The notes beneath the pieces were generated by a model, which was not told the origin of the DNA, made no database searches, and saw only the letters and a list, made by a program, of their open reading frames with translations. From Heterotrichella gracilis (lineage: Eukaryota; Sar; Xanthophyceae; Tribonematales; Xanthonemataceae), in NCBI GenBank assembly GCA_032358255.1, contig JAULBX010026874.1, positions 1 to 42,512 on the forward strand: 42,512 bases of DNA, in the 5' to 3' direction. Every line of letters begins with the position of its first letter. Position 1 is the stretch's first letter. Position numbers and translations under genes: made by a program. This document shows positions 24,501 to 36,035 of this stretch, piece by piece.

Positions 24501-27491
24501 TGGCGGTGGAGGTGGAGGGGCTGCCGGGGGCGCTGCTGCACGACGAGATGCGGAGGTGCAGGGTGGTGGTGCGGAACGAGGGGGCTGTGGGGCTAACGGT
24601 GCGTGTGGCTAGCTGGTTGGTGGGTGGGTGCATCACAGGGTGGGGGTAAAGGGGGTTCACTGCGTGTTCAGGGTATCTGTGTGTGGACACACTGTGGTGC
24701 AAATCAATAAACTTAATGCAAAACCCAACCCACGGGATTTTCCATCCCTTGTTTGCTGATGACTCCAAATACTTGCATTATAGCAGCAAACCTACCCAGC
24801 CCCTCCTCTCCCTCACTTGCGCAGAACCTGTCCGTATCAGTGAGCCACCCCGACGTCTACCTCACCAGCGCCGCACCCCCCACACACCCCGCACCCCTCT
24901 CCCTGCTGGACGACCCCCTCTCCCCACCACCCTCCCCCCATGCGCCACCTGGCGCTGGCGACGAGGTGACAGCTGTCATCAAGCGGGGCCAGCAACTTAC
25001 TGTGGTGAACACAGGCGTCCAGCTGGCGCCTGGGGAGAGCCGCGACTGGGTGATGTGGGTGCACCCGCGGTCCTGCCAGCCGATGGCGTTCCAGATGGTG
25101 TGGTACTATGAGCCTGTGGGGGCTGCTGGGGTGATGAAGTACAGGTGGGTGGGGTTTCGCCTGTTCCAGCGCTGTTTCTTTCAGCACTGGCTGATGGTAT
25201 GGTGGTCATAAAACAAGTTTGAAACATTTGAACAATCGAATTCCATGGAGATGGGGCAGGGAGTGGTGCTGGCAGGGCGTTAAGGCTAATGCTTGTAAAA
25301 GTTATTTGGGGCGGTGCTGCCCTTGCGGATGTACAGCTGTGGATGTACCAGCGTGTCATCTGCACACTAAGGGCTGGCCATGCCAAGTTGTACACATGCC
25401 CGTGAACCCGCTGAACTCCCACCTCTCCCCACCCCCCTGCAGGGTCCTGCGCATGCACCAGGAGGTGGAGGTGATACCCTCCCTCCACCTTGACGCCTGC
25501 CTCTCCCCCTGCACCACCGACCTTGCGCGCACCCTGCTCCACCTAAGCGCAGCCAGCCAGGTGCCCCAGGGGGCGCTGGTGCTGCGCCATGTGGCGGTCA
25601 GCGGGGGGGAGTGGCGCATGCAGCGGTCAGAGGCGGAGGGCACTGGCTCGTTGCTGGACCTGGATGTTGACATGGCACCAAGGTGGGTCGCCTGTGCAAG
25701 TCTGGTCATATATATGGTCTTCTTTGTTCATGTCTTACATTTCAATCAGGTGATTTTTACGTATTTCATTAGTTTGTAATTAAAATCACAAAAATTTGTA
25801 ACTAAAATTACAAAAATTATTGTAAATCACTTTTATTATCATGTAAGTTTGGTGCGCTGCATCGATAGCCAATCACAGGTCCATTTCAAGCATGCTGTAA
25901 ATGCAGTTTCGGGGCTGCGCAAGTCCTGTAACTGTCTCCTCCCCTTGTGTGCTTCTCATGCATGAGAAGCACATGTGCGTCACTCCCCCAGATGACACCC
26001 AGGCATGCGTCAGCAGCTAGGCAGTGAACCCTTTTCAAAGCAGACACTGAACCCGATGAACAATAACGCACCTGTAACACAATTCTCTCCCCTCCTGCGC
26101 AGCACAAGTGCCTCGCTCCCCCTGGACACCGCCATCCAGCCAGGCGGGGCCGCCGCCATGATGTACCAGCTGCGGCCATGTGGCGCCACCTCATCAGGGG
26201 GCGCTGCCACCTCATCAGCCCCACGTGACGCGCCGCCGCACCTGCGGTTTTTCCGAAACCCCCCCTTGGCTGGGGATAGGCGACAAGCGGCTGGGACCAG
26301 CAGAGGACCTCAAGATGGTGCGTGCAGCGGAGCGCTTGGGGTTTTTATGGAGGGATGGGTGTGGAGGGTTGCAGCAAGGGGTGTACAGGAAGACATGTGG
26401 TAGCAGTATGTGGGTCATATTGTGCATGTGGCACCCACCCGGCTACTTGATCTCACAACCCGCCCTCACAACGAACCCAGTGCCTAGCCATGGTAACGTA
26501 TCATGTACTATGCACCCCCTAAAAACAAAATTGGAAATAGCCATTTCCCCTTTAAACGTTTCCTCACTCGCAGGCGTGGAGGTGGAGGTGCGGTGGGAGG
26601 TGGCTGGCCCCTCAGGCACCCACCCACGCACCGGCCTCACCCTCGCCACAGCCACACCACCAGCCACAGCCACAGCCACACCACCAGCCAGCGGGCAGGG
26701 GGGACCGGTGCGGGTGGCGGCGCAACCCGACCAAGGGGTGCGGCATTGGGGCGGCGGCGCCATGTGCTGCGTGGGGGTGGATGTGGCTGTGTGCAACGCC
26801 TCGGGGGCGGGTGTGCGGGTGGTGGTGGAGGCGGGGCGGCGGGGGGCGGAGGGTGCTGCCGCGACAGGTGGGTGGGTGGGGGTTTGCTGGGCATTGGGTT
26901 GGCGTGCACAAGCAGTTTGAAGGATTGGAAAAATATTTGAATGGACCATTGTCATGTGCAGTACACAATGCCACCTATAAGGTATGCACTTTTTACTATG
27001 GTGTCGAGTCAACGACACTGTTGAGTAATAGCACTGCAGCTGCCACGTGTCATCTTACATACGGTGGACAACAACAAGGAAATGTGGCGCCCACCTGCTC
27101 AATTTGATGCCGGCATGGCCTTCCTGCTGACTACCACCCCCTCGCGCTTTGTCCAGGCACCGCCAGCTGGCAGCCCAACATCGACCCAGGCGCAATCTCC
27201 CTCCCCTCGCCAACAGCGCTCCCCTACCCATCCACCCTCGTCCAGTACGCGCCCCCTCCCGCCCCGCCCTTCCATTGGTGCGGCTGCACCCGGGCCACCA
27301 CCCTGGTGATCCCCCCCGGCCAGGTGGCCCATGTGCACATGCTGGTGGCGGTGGCGGCGCCGGGGCTGTACGAGGTGGGGGATTACACGGTCAGCTGGAG
27401 CGAGGAGGATGGCGGGGTGCAGGGGGTGGTGCCTGGGCCGCCCTTCCTCGTGCATGTGGCTGGTCCAGAGCAGGCTGGGGATATGATTTGA
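18567..27491 (+). CDS. TRAPPC8: TRAPP complex subunit 8 (Trs85 homologue), 19 exons
   Basis: TRAPPIII-specific subunit, tethering/Rab1-GEF assembly in ER-Golgi traffic and autophagy. Exons: 18567-18729, 18818-18912, 19059-19152, 19269-19370, 19562-19733, 20205-20362, 20894-21048, 21349-21510, 21697-21783, 22013-22234, 22777-22934, 23223-23436, 23667-23945, 24182-24598, 24825-25144, 25443-25682, 26103-26317, 26574-26867 and 27157-27491. All phases agree; predicted 1293 aa (human 1435). Landmarks in the family order: SSPEAELLCREQNGLS near the N-terminus, PWYFEYKRELQR and HPVACLLVMHSHAPDPLQMF (about 130-165), HLVTINSLEG, LLPTLEMRVRTLNHQ, RKGLRNQL, GQMRQLADLAF, RGALLLEQAAYCL (about 475), VIGLYQGKEWDLIEEHL, LDLPLPAIN, then C-terminal beta-rich domains ending APGLYEVGDYTVSW. 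An ATG 8 codons upstream (18543) is also in frame. Introns 5 and 10 carry decayed exon-end copies. Confidence 0.92.
19850..19940 (+). repeat. Degenerate copy of exon 5 end inside TRAPPC8 intron 5
   Basis: After exon 5 and its donor (GTACGT at 19734), the intron repeats aagcagg, catgctgaagcactgcctg, gcccagccaacaca and cagtatgtgggg, which match the last ~90 nt of exon 5 with its donor. It is not an open continuation of the protein, because the correct phase joins 19733 directly to 20205. Confidence 0.7.
20170..20190 (+). repeat. Telomere-like tract near TRAPPC8 exon 6 acceptor
   Basis: A degenerate ggatttggggtttagggttt stretch lies about 15 bp upstream of the exon 6 acceptor (gcgcag at 20199-20204). 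Confidence 0.6.
22348..22690 (+). repeat. Partial tandem copies of TRAPPC8 exon 10 in intron 10
   Basis: After exon 10 ends at 22234, a copy of about its last 95 nt recurs at 22351-22450 (tgggccacatgcgcaatgat and taccagtggagcgatgccaa). Two shorter copies of the final block (gcgctcatgaaggcgc-type) lie at about 22558-22580 and 22661-22685, plus a scrap near 22290. None ends in an intact exon-end plus donor. The conserved protein sequence continues from 22234 directly to 22777, so these are probably non-functional. Confidence 0.75.
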
Positions 27492-28195
27492 GAGGATGCA
27501 TGGGTTGGTGTGGCAGGTTTGGCAGCAGAGGGATGCAGTGTGGGGTGCAGCGTGGTGGTTGGCTGCTTTGTGAGTGGTGCACCAGTGGGGCTACAGCATG
27601 CTGCTCCTGGTGGATAGTCCAGCAGCAATGGCTCTGCTGCAAAGCAGTGGCGAGGGATTGTTTGCTGGGACCAGGCCGATCAGGAAATTCAACCAGCAAG
27701 GGTAATACGATAATGATAGGGTCTACTATCATCCTGTTGCAGCAGCTGCAGGGCGTTGTGCCATGCAGTGTGGCGATGCGCATTGGCACATTGCACGCCA
27801 TGCCATTCCGAATGCCATTGACCACGTCACAAGACCTGATCACTTTGCTACTATGCCAGGATAGGAGTTGGGGACATGAATGATGTACTTTCTCACGCTG
27901 TTTCAAGCTCTTCTCAAGTGTTTTCAGTAAACAGTGTCACGCGTGTCTCTCAAGACTAATGCTCGTCCGATTCGTCATCTAGGGTATTCTTTAGAAACAC
28001 TATTGCAGGTGCAAGTGTACAGACTGTCAGTGACTGAGTCTGCATGGCATTGCCATGCACCACAATGACTAGTCCAATTCAATCTGGTCCTGGAAAGAAA
28101 GAAAGAATTTAAAGCGGCCCCACACTGTGTAACGGCGGCACACCGCATTGTCAAGCCAGCACATTGAATGTTGAAAAACCACTGGCGCTTAAGAA
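27492..28195. other. Intergenic between convergent TRAPPC8 and F-box/LRR genes
   Basis: Both flanking genes end here, so the interval should hold their 3' untranslated regions. I see no further gene; the open frames across it have no recognisable motifs. Confidence 0.5.
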
Positions 28196-30449
28196 TTAGT
28201 ACTCGCCATCTGAACCAATGTCATTGTCTGAATCCGATTGAAGCAGGTCATCCACACCACTCCCCAGCACAGGCCGGTCAGCCAGCAACCTCGCGCAACA
28301 GCGACGCAACCAATCAAGTGCAGCCTCCCTTGATTCCTTGGGGACTTCCACTTTGCCACCTGTGAACGGGCTTACAAACATCCTGGGCCGCACTTCCACC
28401 ACCCGCCGCACACAGCCGTGGCGCATGGATAGCTCCCAGCCATTGCCCGACACAACCAGGGTGGTGTGGCCGTGCGGGTGCCAGCCATCCAGCTGCAGGG
28501 CGTGGTTGCATGGCCAGTGCAGTATGAGCTGCTGCGGGCAAACTCTCCTCCTGGACCAGGGATTGGTTCCCAACGGCTCATTTGCGGCGGGGATGTCCCG
28601 CCCCCTGAACACCACCCTGGTCACGTGGTGAGGTGGGAAGACATGTGTCTCCTCGTTGCCTGCCGCATGCACATGGAGCTCCCGGAGGCTGGGTGGGAAG
28701 GGGTAAAACCAACTGCCCGTATCCAGCCCAGGCCTTGTGATCTTGAACTCCAACGAGGTGAGCGCGGTGCATCGATGGTGCGCAGATCAGCAGATCCCTG
28801 AAGTTCAGGGTTCCCTCGTCATTTCCAGCTAGGCTCAGGTGTCTGAGAGAAGCCGGCAGCCTCGAGACCTCTGTCCAACATAGGCTTAAGCGCGCGCTGC
28901 CAAGTGTCAGCGACAGCGAGGTCAGGCCCGTGAGACCCCAGAGGGTATCCAGGCTGAAACCGCAGCGCCGGATGTTGAGGCGCAGGGCGCGCAGGGAGGA
29001 GAGGTGTGAGAGGCCTAGCTGAGAGGCGCGCAGACCCTCCATGCGCAGGGCGGACGAGGTGTATGCGCCATATCCCACGCGCAGGCCCAGCGTGCGCAGC
29101 CTGGTGAGCTGCGGTAGCTCCACCGCCATGTGGTGTGTCAACACTACATCGTAATCGTTGTTGAAGATCATGTCATCCTCCAGCCCGCTGCAGGCTGACA
29201 GCTCCAGGCTGGTCAGGGCTGTGAGGGCGGTGAGGCTGGCGGTGAGGTTGGCTCCAAAGGCTGTGAGGGGGATCTTGGAGCCCCTGGGAAGCTCCATTGC
29301 TGCACCAGGTGGCGGGGCAATGACCTTTAGTCGCATAATTTTAATTCTTTTTGAAAAATATGGTCCAGCAGATGCCTGGCTTGCAATGCACTTTGCTGCA
29401 TGTGTGGCGCATAGTTGAGGCAGTACGGCATGCGGTGCAGTGTGTGTGGGGTACAGTCAGTGCAGTATGCATGTGTTTCATTATACATGCATGTGCCAAA
29501 TGCAACAGCGCGGCCTATGGTGCAGTCTGTGTGTCATCCTACTGGTGCACTATGTCATGCGTACAGCTGTTGCCAAGCGTTTGGTTGCAAGGCGATGCCT
29601 TTCAAAACTTGGTGTCCCAAACTGGGTTTAGGGTTTAGGGTTTTCACTTACGCAGGTGGATGTAGCACTTGAGGCACTCCAGTCCGGTCAAGCGGCCCAG
29701 CTGCGCAAACAGCCCCTCCAAATGCACACACGGGCTTGCTGTGAAACCCCGAAGGGTGCGCAGGGCCTCTGGATTCACCGCACCCAGCAGCGTCCCCACC
29801 TGCCCATCGTACAGGTTAATGCCACCCAGGTCCAGGCGTGTGGTGTGGCGCAGGTGGGGAAGCAGCAGGGGTAGCTGCAAGGGGGTGTGGCGGGTGAGGG
29901 CCACCTCCAGGCAGGGGCACTGGCTGTGGTTGATGAGGCGGTGCCAGCGCTGGCTGACAGGGGCGGCGCGGGCCCGGCTGGGGAAGGGGACGCGGGCGAA
30001 GATGGCCAGCAGGGCTGCTCACACGGGTCAGCGGTGGGTAAGGCGGGGTTGTCACCCAGCAAGACAGAGCACATTGTGACATCGGGAACATGCATGAGAC
30101 AGTAGGTGAGCTGTGAATAGCAGGTTAGCCTGGTGGTTGGCAATTTAAAATACCCATGCACCATAGGAAGGTTAACATAAGAAAGGCTCGCACCCTCGTC
30201 TGCTAGGTCGTCCAGGCATACAGCAGGTGTGGCAATAGCGTCGGACACGGCTTGCGTCAGCCTGCAAGTCCTTGGGTACCGTGCACCACCCAGGGTGATG
30301 ACCTGATGCCAGGAGGGCAGTGGACAGACGTTTGTTTGCATTGCAATAGCTCCCTGCACATACATACAAAGTGGTGTCGCGGCTTTGGAACTGGGGAAGC
30401 GTGATACTACTTGTGGGTTGTTTGTTGTCCCGGCAGACTGTGCAAACAT
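28196..30449 (-). CDS. F-box/leucine-rich-repeat protein, one apparent frameshift
   Basis: Likely substrate receptor of an SCF ubiquitin ligase; no specific target can be inferred. Exons in transcript order: 30194-30449, 29652-30014 and 28196-29299. The F-box is split by intron 1: LDDLADE at the end of exon 1 joins ALLAIFARVPFPSRARAAPV and SQRWHRLIN in exon 2. LRR-type segments follow (LGRLTGLECLKCYIHL, LTALTALTSLELSAC, LSHLSSLRALRLNIRR, LWGLTGLTSLSLTL, LPASLRHLSLAGND). At about 28755-28780 the frame breaks between NFRDLL and ALTSLEFKITRP; removing one base restores it, giving about 573 aa. The tail is acidic and ends SDSDNDIGSDGEY. The start is uncertain: ATG 30449 is the first in the open frame, but the residues before LDDLADE look poorly conserved. 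Confidence 0.68.
29625..29643 (-). repeat. CCCTAAA tract next to LRR gene intron 2 donor
   Basis: In transcript orientation the donor GTAAGTG is followed at once by aaaaccctaaaccctaaaccc. The telomere-type repeat therefore starts within the first ten bases of the intron. Confidence 0.85.
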
Positions 30450-32096
30450 TTCCAGCAAGACTCCCTCCACTTTGTGTCAACTAGCGGGCGGCAAGTTGTC
30501 ACTGCCAACTGTGCTACAGGAGACGTCTGTACCCACCGGAGCAAGTGGATCCAAGTTAAGGGCTTGCGTTGATGGTGAACTGCCAGGTGGCCAGCTGCGC
30601 CACACGTCCATGCTATTCGCCATTGTGCCAGTAGATGGATCGTTCATGCTCAAAAGTGCCGCCCTGACAAGCTAGGCGAAGTAGACGCTGTTATTTATCA
30701 CGGCCAGTGTATGCGATTAGCGGGTTAATATTAGCACTGTAACTTGTTACAACGTCGTCGTCGTCGTGTGAGAGCTGAAGTAGACACACTTCTTGCATAA
30801 TGCAGATGAATGCATGCATGCATAGAGAAGCAGCAGCTAGCGGGTGGCGAGTTGCCGATATATCAATCACACTACTAATGAAATAGGAGGACCGTGCCTT
30901 TTGGGTCATTTTTGTTCAACTGTGTGTATGCCGTACAGGTCACAAGACCGCTCACTGCAGTCGTGACTGCACAGCCCCCAACCCAAACCCTAAACCCTAA
31001 ACAGCTTCCACCGCCTATGCAAACTATCCTTTCCACAAGAGACCATTACTGCAGTGACGTCCCCACCCCGAACATGTCTGGAATTATTGGCTGAGCAAGT
31101 GAACACGCACCAAATCTGCCATACGCGTTCCATAGACCATGCAACAATTTGCCGTGCGCACAATGGCTTTGTCCCACTCACAAAGCCAAGGTTACAAGGC
31201 GCAATGGAGGGTTCCAGGACGTGTTCCACGCAAGGCTATATTTGCAACTATGGGAGGAACACATTACAGCATGTGTCTCCAGCAACTTCATAACAGTCAG
31301 CACATGTGCAAAACATGTAAACCGCACACAAAAAGCATGGCCATGGCAGTGCAAATCGACGTGGTGTATCAGCCATCGTCTGTGCCACTCTTTGTCATAT
31401 TTTTTGTAATGCAGGGGTCATAAACTACAGGCAGTGACACAAGACAAAAACCCTGGCAGATAACATCCTTCAGATAAGATAAAGCATCGGGGCATATCAA
31501 TACAACGCTGCGCAACCCTTGCTCAAGACAACCACCAAGCGAACATCTGCACAATTGAAGGTCGTAAATTGCAGGCTGCCTGCCCCAGTCAACTGCTTAA
31601 TGCAATATCTCAAGCCGTGAAAGCAAGGTCAGTTCAACTTGACAGGGCTACTAACACCCTCAATCTCATTTTGCACAATTAAACGGAGGTACTTATGACA
31701 CTTCTAGACATCCAAGTAGTAACAATTCATATCAAAGACAACACACATGGCTGCCTTGATGCAAGGCGCCCATTAGAATATGAATTAAAAAAAATAACGC
31801 CAAAGGCAAGCATAAAAGGCGGCATAGCAACAATGCGTAGCCCCATCTAAAGTCATATAGAATAGCTAAATTGAATGCAGATTGCCACATGTCCCAAAGC
31901 ATGTTATTATCATATCATCCAGTCTACTCTGGCTTGCAACACTATTACATTGTCAGTCCACCCGCCTTGTGATATTGCCCAACTGTTACCCATACCTAGA
32001 GCCTCGTACCCCAGCCACAAAGTTGCAGCAGTACCTTTGAAAATCTCATCCTGGATGCTTCCACATCCCAAAAAGCAGGTCCCTCCGTGGGGTGTT
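30450..32096. other. Intergenic; promoter of F-box/LRR gene and aquaporin 3' side
   Basis: No gene recognised. Contents: a TCG/GTC trinucleotide stretch near 30750-30765, a CCCTAAA tract at 30980-31002 and an AT-rich stretch at 31680-31880. Frames at 30894-31409 (+) show no family motifs. Confidence 0.4.
30980..31002 (+). repeat. CCCTAAA telomere-like tract, intergenic
   Basis: acccaaaccctaaaccctaa, about two and a half heptamers, with no recognised exon beside it. This is the one tract in the window that I cannot place in an intron; an unrecognised gene could lie here. Confidence 0.8.
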
Positions 32097-34167
32097 TTAC
32101 ACACCTGCCGGCGCTTCCGCAGCGCCCCTCTCCCTGTACTTATCAGCCTTGTCACCTGAAAGCTGAGTGGCTCGAGTGCTCCCCTCGGAATTGGAAGCTG
32201 CCTTCCCATCTGAGAGCAGCTTCCCATCCCCCGGCATGTGCATCTTGAACACAAAGTGGCTCGCCGCCGCCAGGATGGCCCCAACCAGGGGTCCAAACAC
32301 AAAGATGTAGAACTTGTGCCACTCGTTGGCGACCACTGCCGGGCCAAAGGACCGCGCGGGGTTGATGGAGCAGCCGTCGATGGGCAGCAGCACAGCATGG
32401 GCGCAGAAGACAGCAAATCCGATGGCCACGGGCGCCAGGTTCTTGGCGATGGTTCTTGGCGATGTTGGTTGACTGCAGTTTCCAGTACCACGATGCAGAG
32501 CACGAAGGTCATGACAATCTCGCCGCAGAAGGCGTTGCCGGTTGACACCGCGGGGGCGAGGGTGTTGGCGCCCTGCAGGCACAGGGTTTAGGGTTTAGGG
32601 TTTAGAGAGGGTAACGATCCACACTGGCAGCATCATGTATAGTACAACATTGCCCCATTGGTGCACACACAACACCCTTGAGTCATGCTGCGGTCATGAT
32701 ATGGTTCAAGATTTGAGTTGAGTTATTGTGGAAGAGTGATTTTGGAAGTTGGCATCCTGCAAATAGAGGGAAACCTACGAGATGACCTTGTTGCAACATC
32801 TGATTAGCACACTGGGTCAATGGCGTGCTGCTTTCCAATCAATATTTGCATTATCTCATTGGCGCATAGTTCAAATTGCCTCATGGCTCATCAAAGTCTG
32901 ATGACTCACCAATGAGCTGTCTCCTGCATTGGGGATGGTGGCATACAGCAGGCCAGACCCCAAAATTGCGCCCACCAGCTGCCCCATGATGTTCCCTAGG
33001 GCCTGCACTGGCCCCACCACCCCCGTCAGGAGCAGGGTGGTGGTGACCGCGGGGTTGATGTGGCCGCCGCTGAAGTGCACAATGGCGTAGACCAGCACCT
33101 GCAGGAGGGGCAGAGGCAGGGGGGTTAGGGTTTGGTATTAGGACTTACTAAACCCTTCTATTGTAACCGCGGGATTGATGTGGCCGCCGCTGAAGTGCAC
33201 AATGTCGTAGACCAGCACCTGCAGGAGGGGCAGAGGAGGGGGGGTAGGGTTTAGGGTTTAGGGTTTAGGGTGACCATGGGTTGATGTATCCAGTGCTGAA
33301 GTGCACACTGTGATGGCATACGAGTAGAGCAGCACATACGCTTGTCAGGACCCTGAAACGCGCAATAGCAGAGACCAGCACCTATGCTCGTCAGGGCGCC
33401 ATCTCATCCCACTCACCATGATTGCTGTGCCAAACGCCATCGCTGTGATGATAGACCATGAACCCCAGTGGAGCAGGTTGCCATCAATCCTGGCAACAGC
33501 TGCAGCGCAACAATAGCACCATGTGAGATGGGGAGCAATGGCACCAGCAGCAGTAATCAGCGTTGCAAATAACACGAGTCGAAACCTAAACCTTCCCTGA
33601 GGCAGTTTAGGGTTTAGGTTCTAGGAAGCATGCATGCATATGCTTTGCGGGCAAACGGCTATGTCTCGTATAGGGTAACAGTAAGCAAATGGGAACTATT
33701 ACTGAGGATGTGTTGACAATCATGGGTCAGTCTGAGATATGATACATGACTTACTTAACAATTATCAAGCTTGCGTTAATACGGGTATTGTTTGTTATAT
33801 CTACAGGATACACAATAATGCGCAGATATAGGTAGACCACAATTTGGCCTACCAGAAAATGATTCCCCTCTGAACAACCCTTTGCAGTCCAATCTGGGCG
33901 GCCCTGGAGCAATTGTCCAAGGGTCCCTTCATCATTGCATGGCACCACATCTACCCCAGGAGATCCTAGAGGCACTACGCATCCCGACGCGCCCTCACCT
34001 GCCGTAACATCCCCCGAATTCTGCAGCGCCGCCTTCATGCCCGCCACATCCCACCCCACAGGCGCAGACTGAGTGACCGCTGTGCCGGTCCCAATGTACA
34101 CAAAGAGGGTCATGGCCATGAATTCAGCAAGCACCGCCTTGAAGTTGAGGGACATGTCGAGCGCCAT
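32097..34167 (-). CDS. Aquaporin (MIP family), 4 exons, frame broken in exon 4
   Basis: Membrane channel, probably for water. Exons in transcript order: 33999-34167, 33417-33499, 32910-33098 and 32097-32572. Helix 1 is AVLAEFMAMTLFVYIGTGTA. The first NPA box is SGGHINPAV (N99-A101) and the second is GCSINPARSFGPAVV. The inferred selectivity filter is Phe (MAFGTAIM), His (FCAHAV), Cys (GCSINPAR) and Arg (NPAR), the AQP1-like water-specific set. Exon 4 reads in one frame to VVLETAVN and in another from IAKNLAPVAIGFAVF. Between them a 13-bp unit is tandemly duplicated (32438-32463); the coding sequence needs 14 bases fewer (or one more) to be continuous. Corrected length is about 300 aa. The hydrophilic C-terminal tail follows KMHMP. 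The sequence may be an assembly error or a recent null allele. Introns 1, 2 and 3 hold telomere-like tracts. Confidence 0.88.
32438..32463. repeat. 13-bp tandem duplication in aquaporin exon 4
   Basis: ggttcttggcgat occurs twice back to back on the plus strand, within the coding sequence between the fourth and fifth helices. It changes the frame. Confidence 0.95.
32583..32606 (+). repeat. TTTAGGG tract next to aquaporin exon 4 acceptor
   Basis: Three heptamers (agggtttagggtttagggtt and on) lie within about 10 bp of the acceptor of aquaporin exon 4 (exon boundary 32572). In transcript orientation this reads CCCTAAA repeats, a few bases, then the gcctgcag acceptor. Confidence 0.9.
33099..33416. 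repeat. Aquaporin intron 2: duplicated exon 3 starts and TTTAGGG arrays
   Basis: The start of exon 3 with its acceptor (cagcacctgcaggaggggca on the plus strand) is repeated at about 33160-33232 with a few mismatches. Degenerate third and fourth copies lie at about 33273-33340 and 33352-33392. Between copies are telomere-like tracts: a weak one at 33121-33135 and a strong array of four units at 33244-33270. Only the copy at 33098 connects to a full exon. The second copy preserves its acceptor. Confidence 0.85.
33605..33620 (+). repeat. TTTAGGG tract in aquaporin intron 1
   Basis: gtttagggtttagg lies in intron 1, with an opposed aacctaaacc about 20 bp to its left, making a small inverted arrangement. 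Confidence 0.7.
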
Positions 34168-36035
34168 GGTGACCCTGCGGGTGGAACAGCCCTCTTGAGT
34201 GAAATAGCTCTGTATGAGTAAGTATCCCTAGTGGGGGTGGGGGTGGCAATGTTTGGGGTCAAGGGGGGACTTTGCCAGAGTCTGCCTCCTCGCGGAGGGC
34301 AATGCTGTGGGGCAGGCCCCTGTGGTTGGGCAATGCCGCAGTGGCAAACACTGGGACAGCGCGTAGGGTATTGGGTTCACACACGCTACATAAATGGAGA
34401 AACCCTGTGCAAACGTGTCATCTTTCCAGGATAGGCAGTGTGACAGTAGCCATGGGGAAAAGCAAAGGGTGGTGCACAAATATATGCCGGGCAATAGTGG
34501 GTCCTGCTGCTAGCTAGAACTTGGCATGCCTTCACGCATTACATATGTCATACATTGCTTTGCAGTTGGGTGAAAGCAGCCATCTTTGGCTGACAAAAGT
34601 GGTATTTAGAGGATCATGGACAGGACCACATGTATATAACAAACTTCTCTTATAAGGATAAGGGAAATCTCCATTGCTGTCACAGAGCATGGGCTGTCAC
34701 AATTAAATGCATGCACTCCTCATCAACCAATGTGGCCTCCCCTTTCCAGCCCTGTTCATGCTTGCCTTTTAGGGCCCTTGGGAGTGCAGGAAAGCTTCTG
34801 AACCCCTCTCCAAAGTACACCCATCACCCACCCAGTCATGCCATCCTAGCAGCACGCGGGGCATGCCATGGCACTCACAATTGAATGCTTCAGCGGTACA
34901 CGTGTGCACCAGATGGCATGGAATCCTTGCTATGTGCAACAGAATGTTGGAGGTCTGTGTCTGCAACCTGGCACACTGTTGCAACGACTCAGTCTTGGTA
35001 AGAATTCCTGTCCAACGTGCTCACCACCCAACGCACCTGTCAGGTTATCAATACACCAAGAAGGGCTCCAAGGCTGTGACAGCTGAGGGTTTGCACACCG
35101 GGCTGAGGCTACTAACCGTAACGGGCCGGTTGGACTGGCGCAGGTGGTTCTGCACTCGTAGTGGACGTTGCTTCTGATCCAGACAGAAAAGCAGCAAGGA
35201 AATTTGACGACAGGCCCAAAGCTAGCATGCACAAAGCTGTTTGCTAAGTCAGCAGCGTCTGCCTTCTCGCAGTTGCCCAATACCAATGAATCGGTGACTC
35301 GAGACCCACTCCGAAAGCTTACAGCTTGTCACGCAGTCACTCAGTGCTACAACTTGTCCATGCCTTGATGGGCACATCCCAATGGCACCTATCGTTGAGA
35401 CAAGCGCACCTCATACTTGTTTGGGCTAAAAACACCCGAAACCTGCAAAAATAAAGACGTCCTGTCGCTGTTTAACAGGCGCCACGCCCATGCAGGCCCA
35501 GTCACGCACATCAAAGGCGAGCCAGAACCTCGAAATGGCAAAAATCCATGGGTGATGGCACGAGGAACATGGGGATCTTCAGGAAATCCTACAAGGGACG
35601 GATTCTCCTCGATCTTTCGCAACCTCTGTAAAAGCCACGTTGTCTGTCACAGGGTGTATGACCTGTCGAAGTGTTAGCCTTTCGAACCTTTCAGGTCATC
35701 TCGTACAAGGACACACCCATGCCGAAGCTGTTGTCGCTTTCTTGGAACAGTGGGTCTGGGCCTGACTCTGGCAAAAACCCCTCAACCACAAACTTCCGAG
35801 ACTCCGGGAGCCGTTTTGGTGGTGGGTTGAGGTCGCTTTGTTGTTGTTGAGGCAGAGAGAAGCGCTTGAACACAGCACAGCAAGCAACCCGGAGGCTCCA
35901 AAACACAGTAAGGGTGAACGCTATGGTGCTTTCTTCCACCCCCACCTGGAGTCCACACGTTTGCCAACACCGCCAGTTGTACACGGACTAACACTGCCAG
36001 CTAACCAACGCCAACTACCAACACAGACACTAAGC
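34168..36035. other. Divergent promoter interval between aquaporin and FBXO31-like gene
   Basis: No gene assigned. Two minus-strand frames look somewhat protein-like: 35691-35984 (contains RKFVVEGFLPESGPDPLFQE) and 35389-35622 (contains EDPHVPRAITHGFLPF). I could not join them by a phase-consistent intron or match a family. A plus-strand frame at 35838-36062 runs into the proposed FBXO31 start ATG. The rest should be upstream sequence of two divergently transcribed genes. Confidence 0.35.

Noticed and set aside
26443-27018. 191-codon minus-strand open frame
   Set aside because: It is antisense to TRAPPC8 exon 18, whose sense frame has matching intron phases and family similarity.
30894-31423. 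Plus-strand frames near the intergenic CCCTAAA tract as a small gene
   Set aside because: There are no recognisable motifs and no supported splice pair; left as intergenic.
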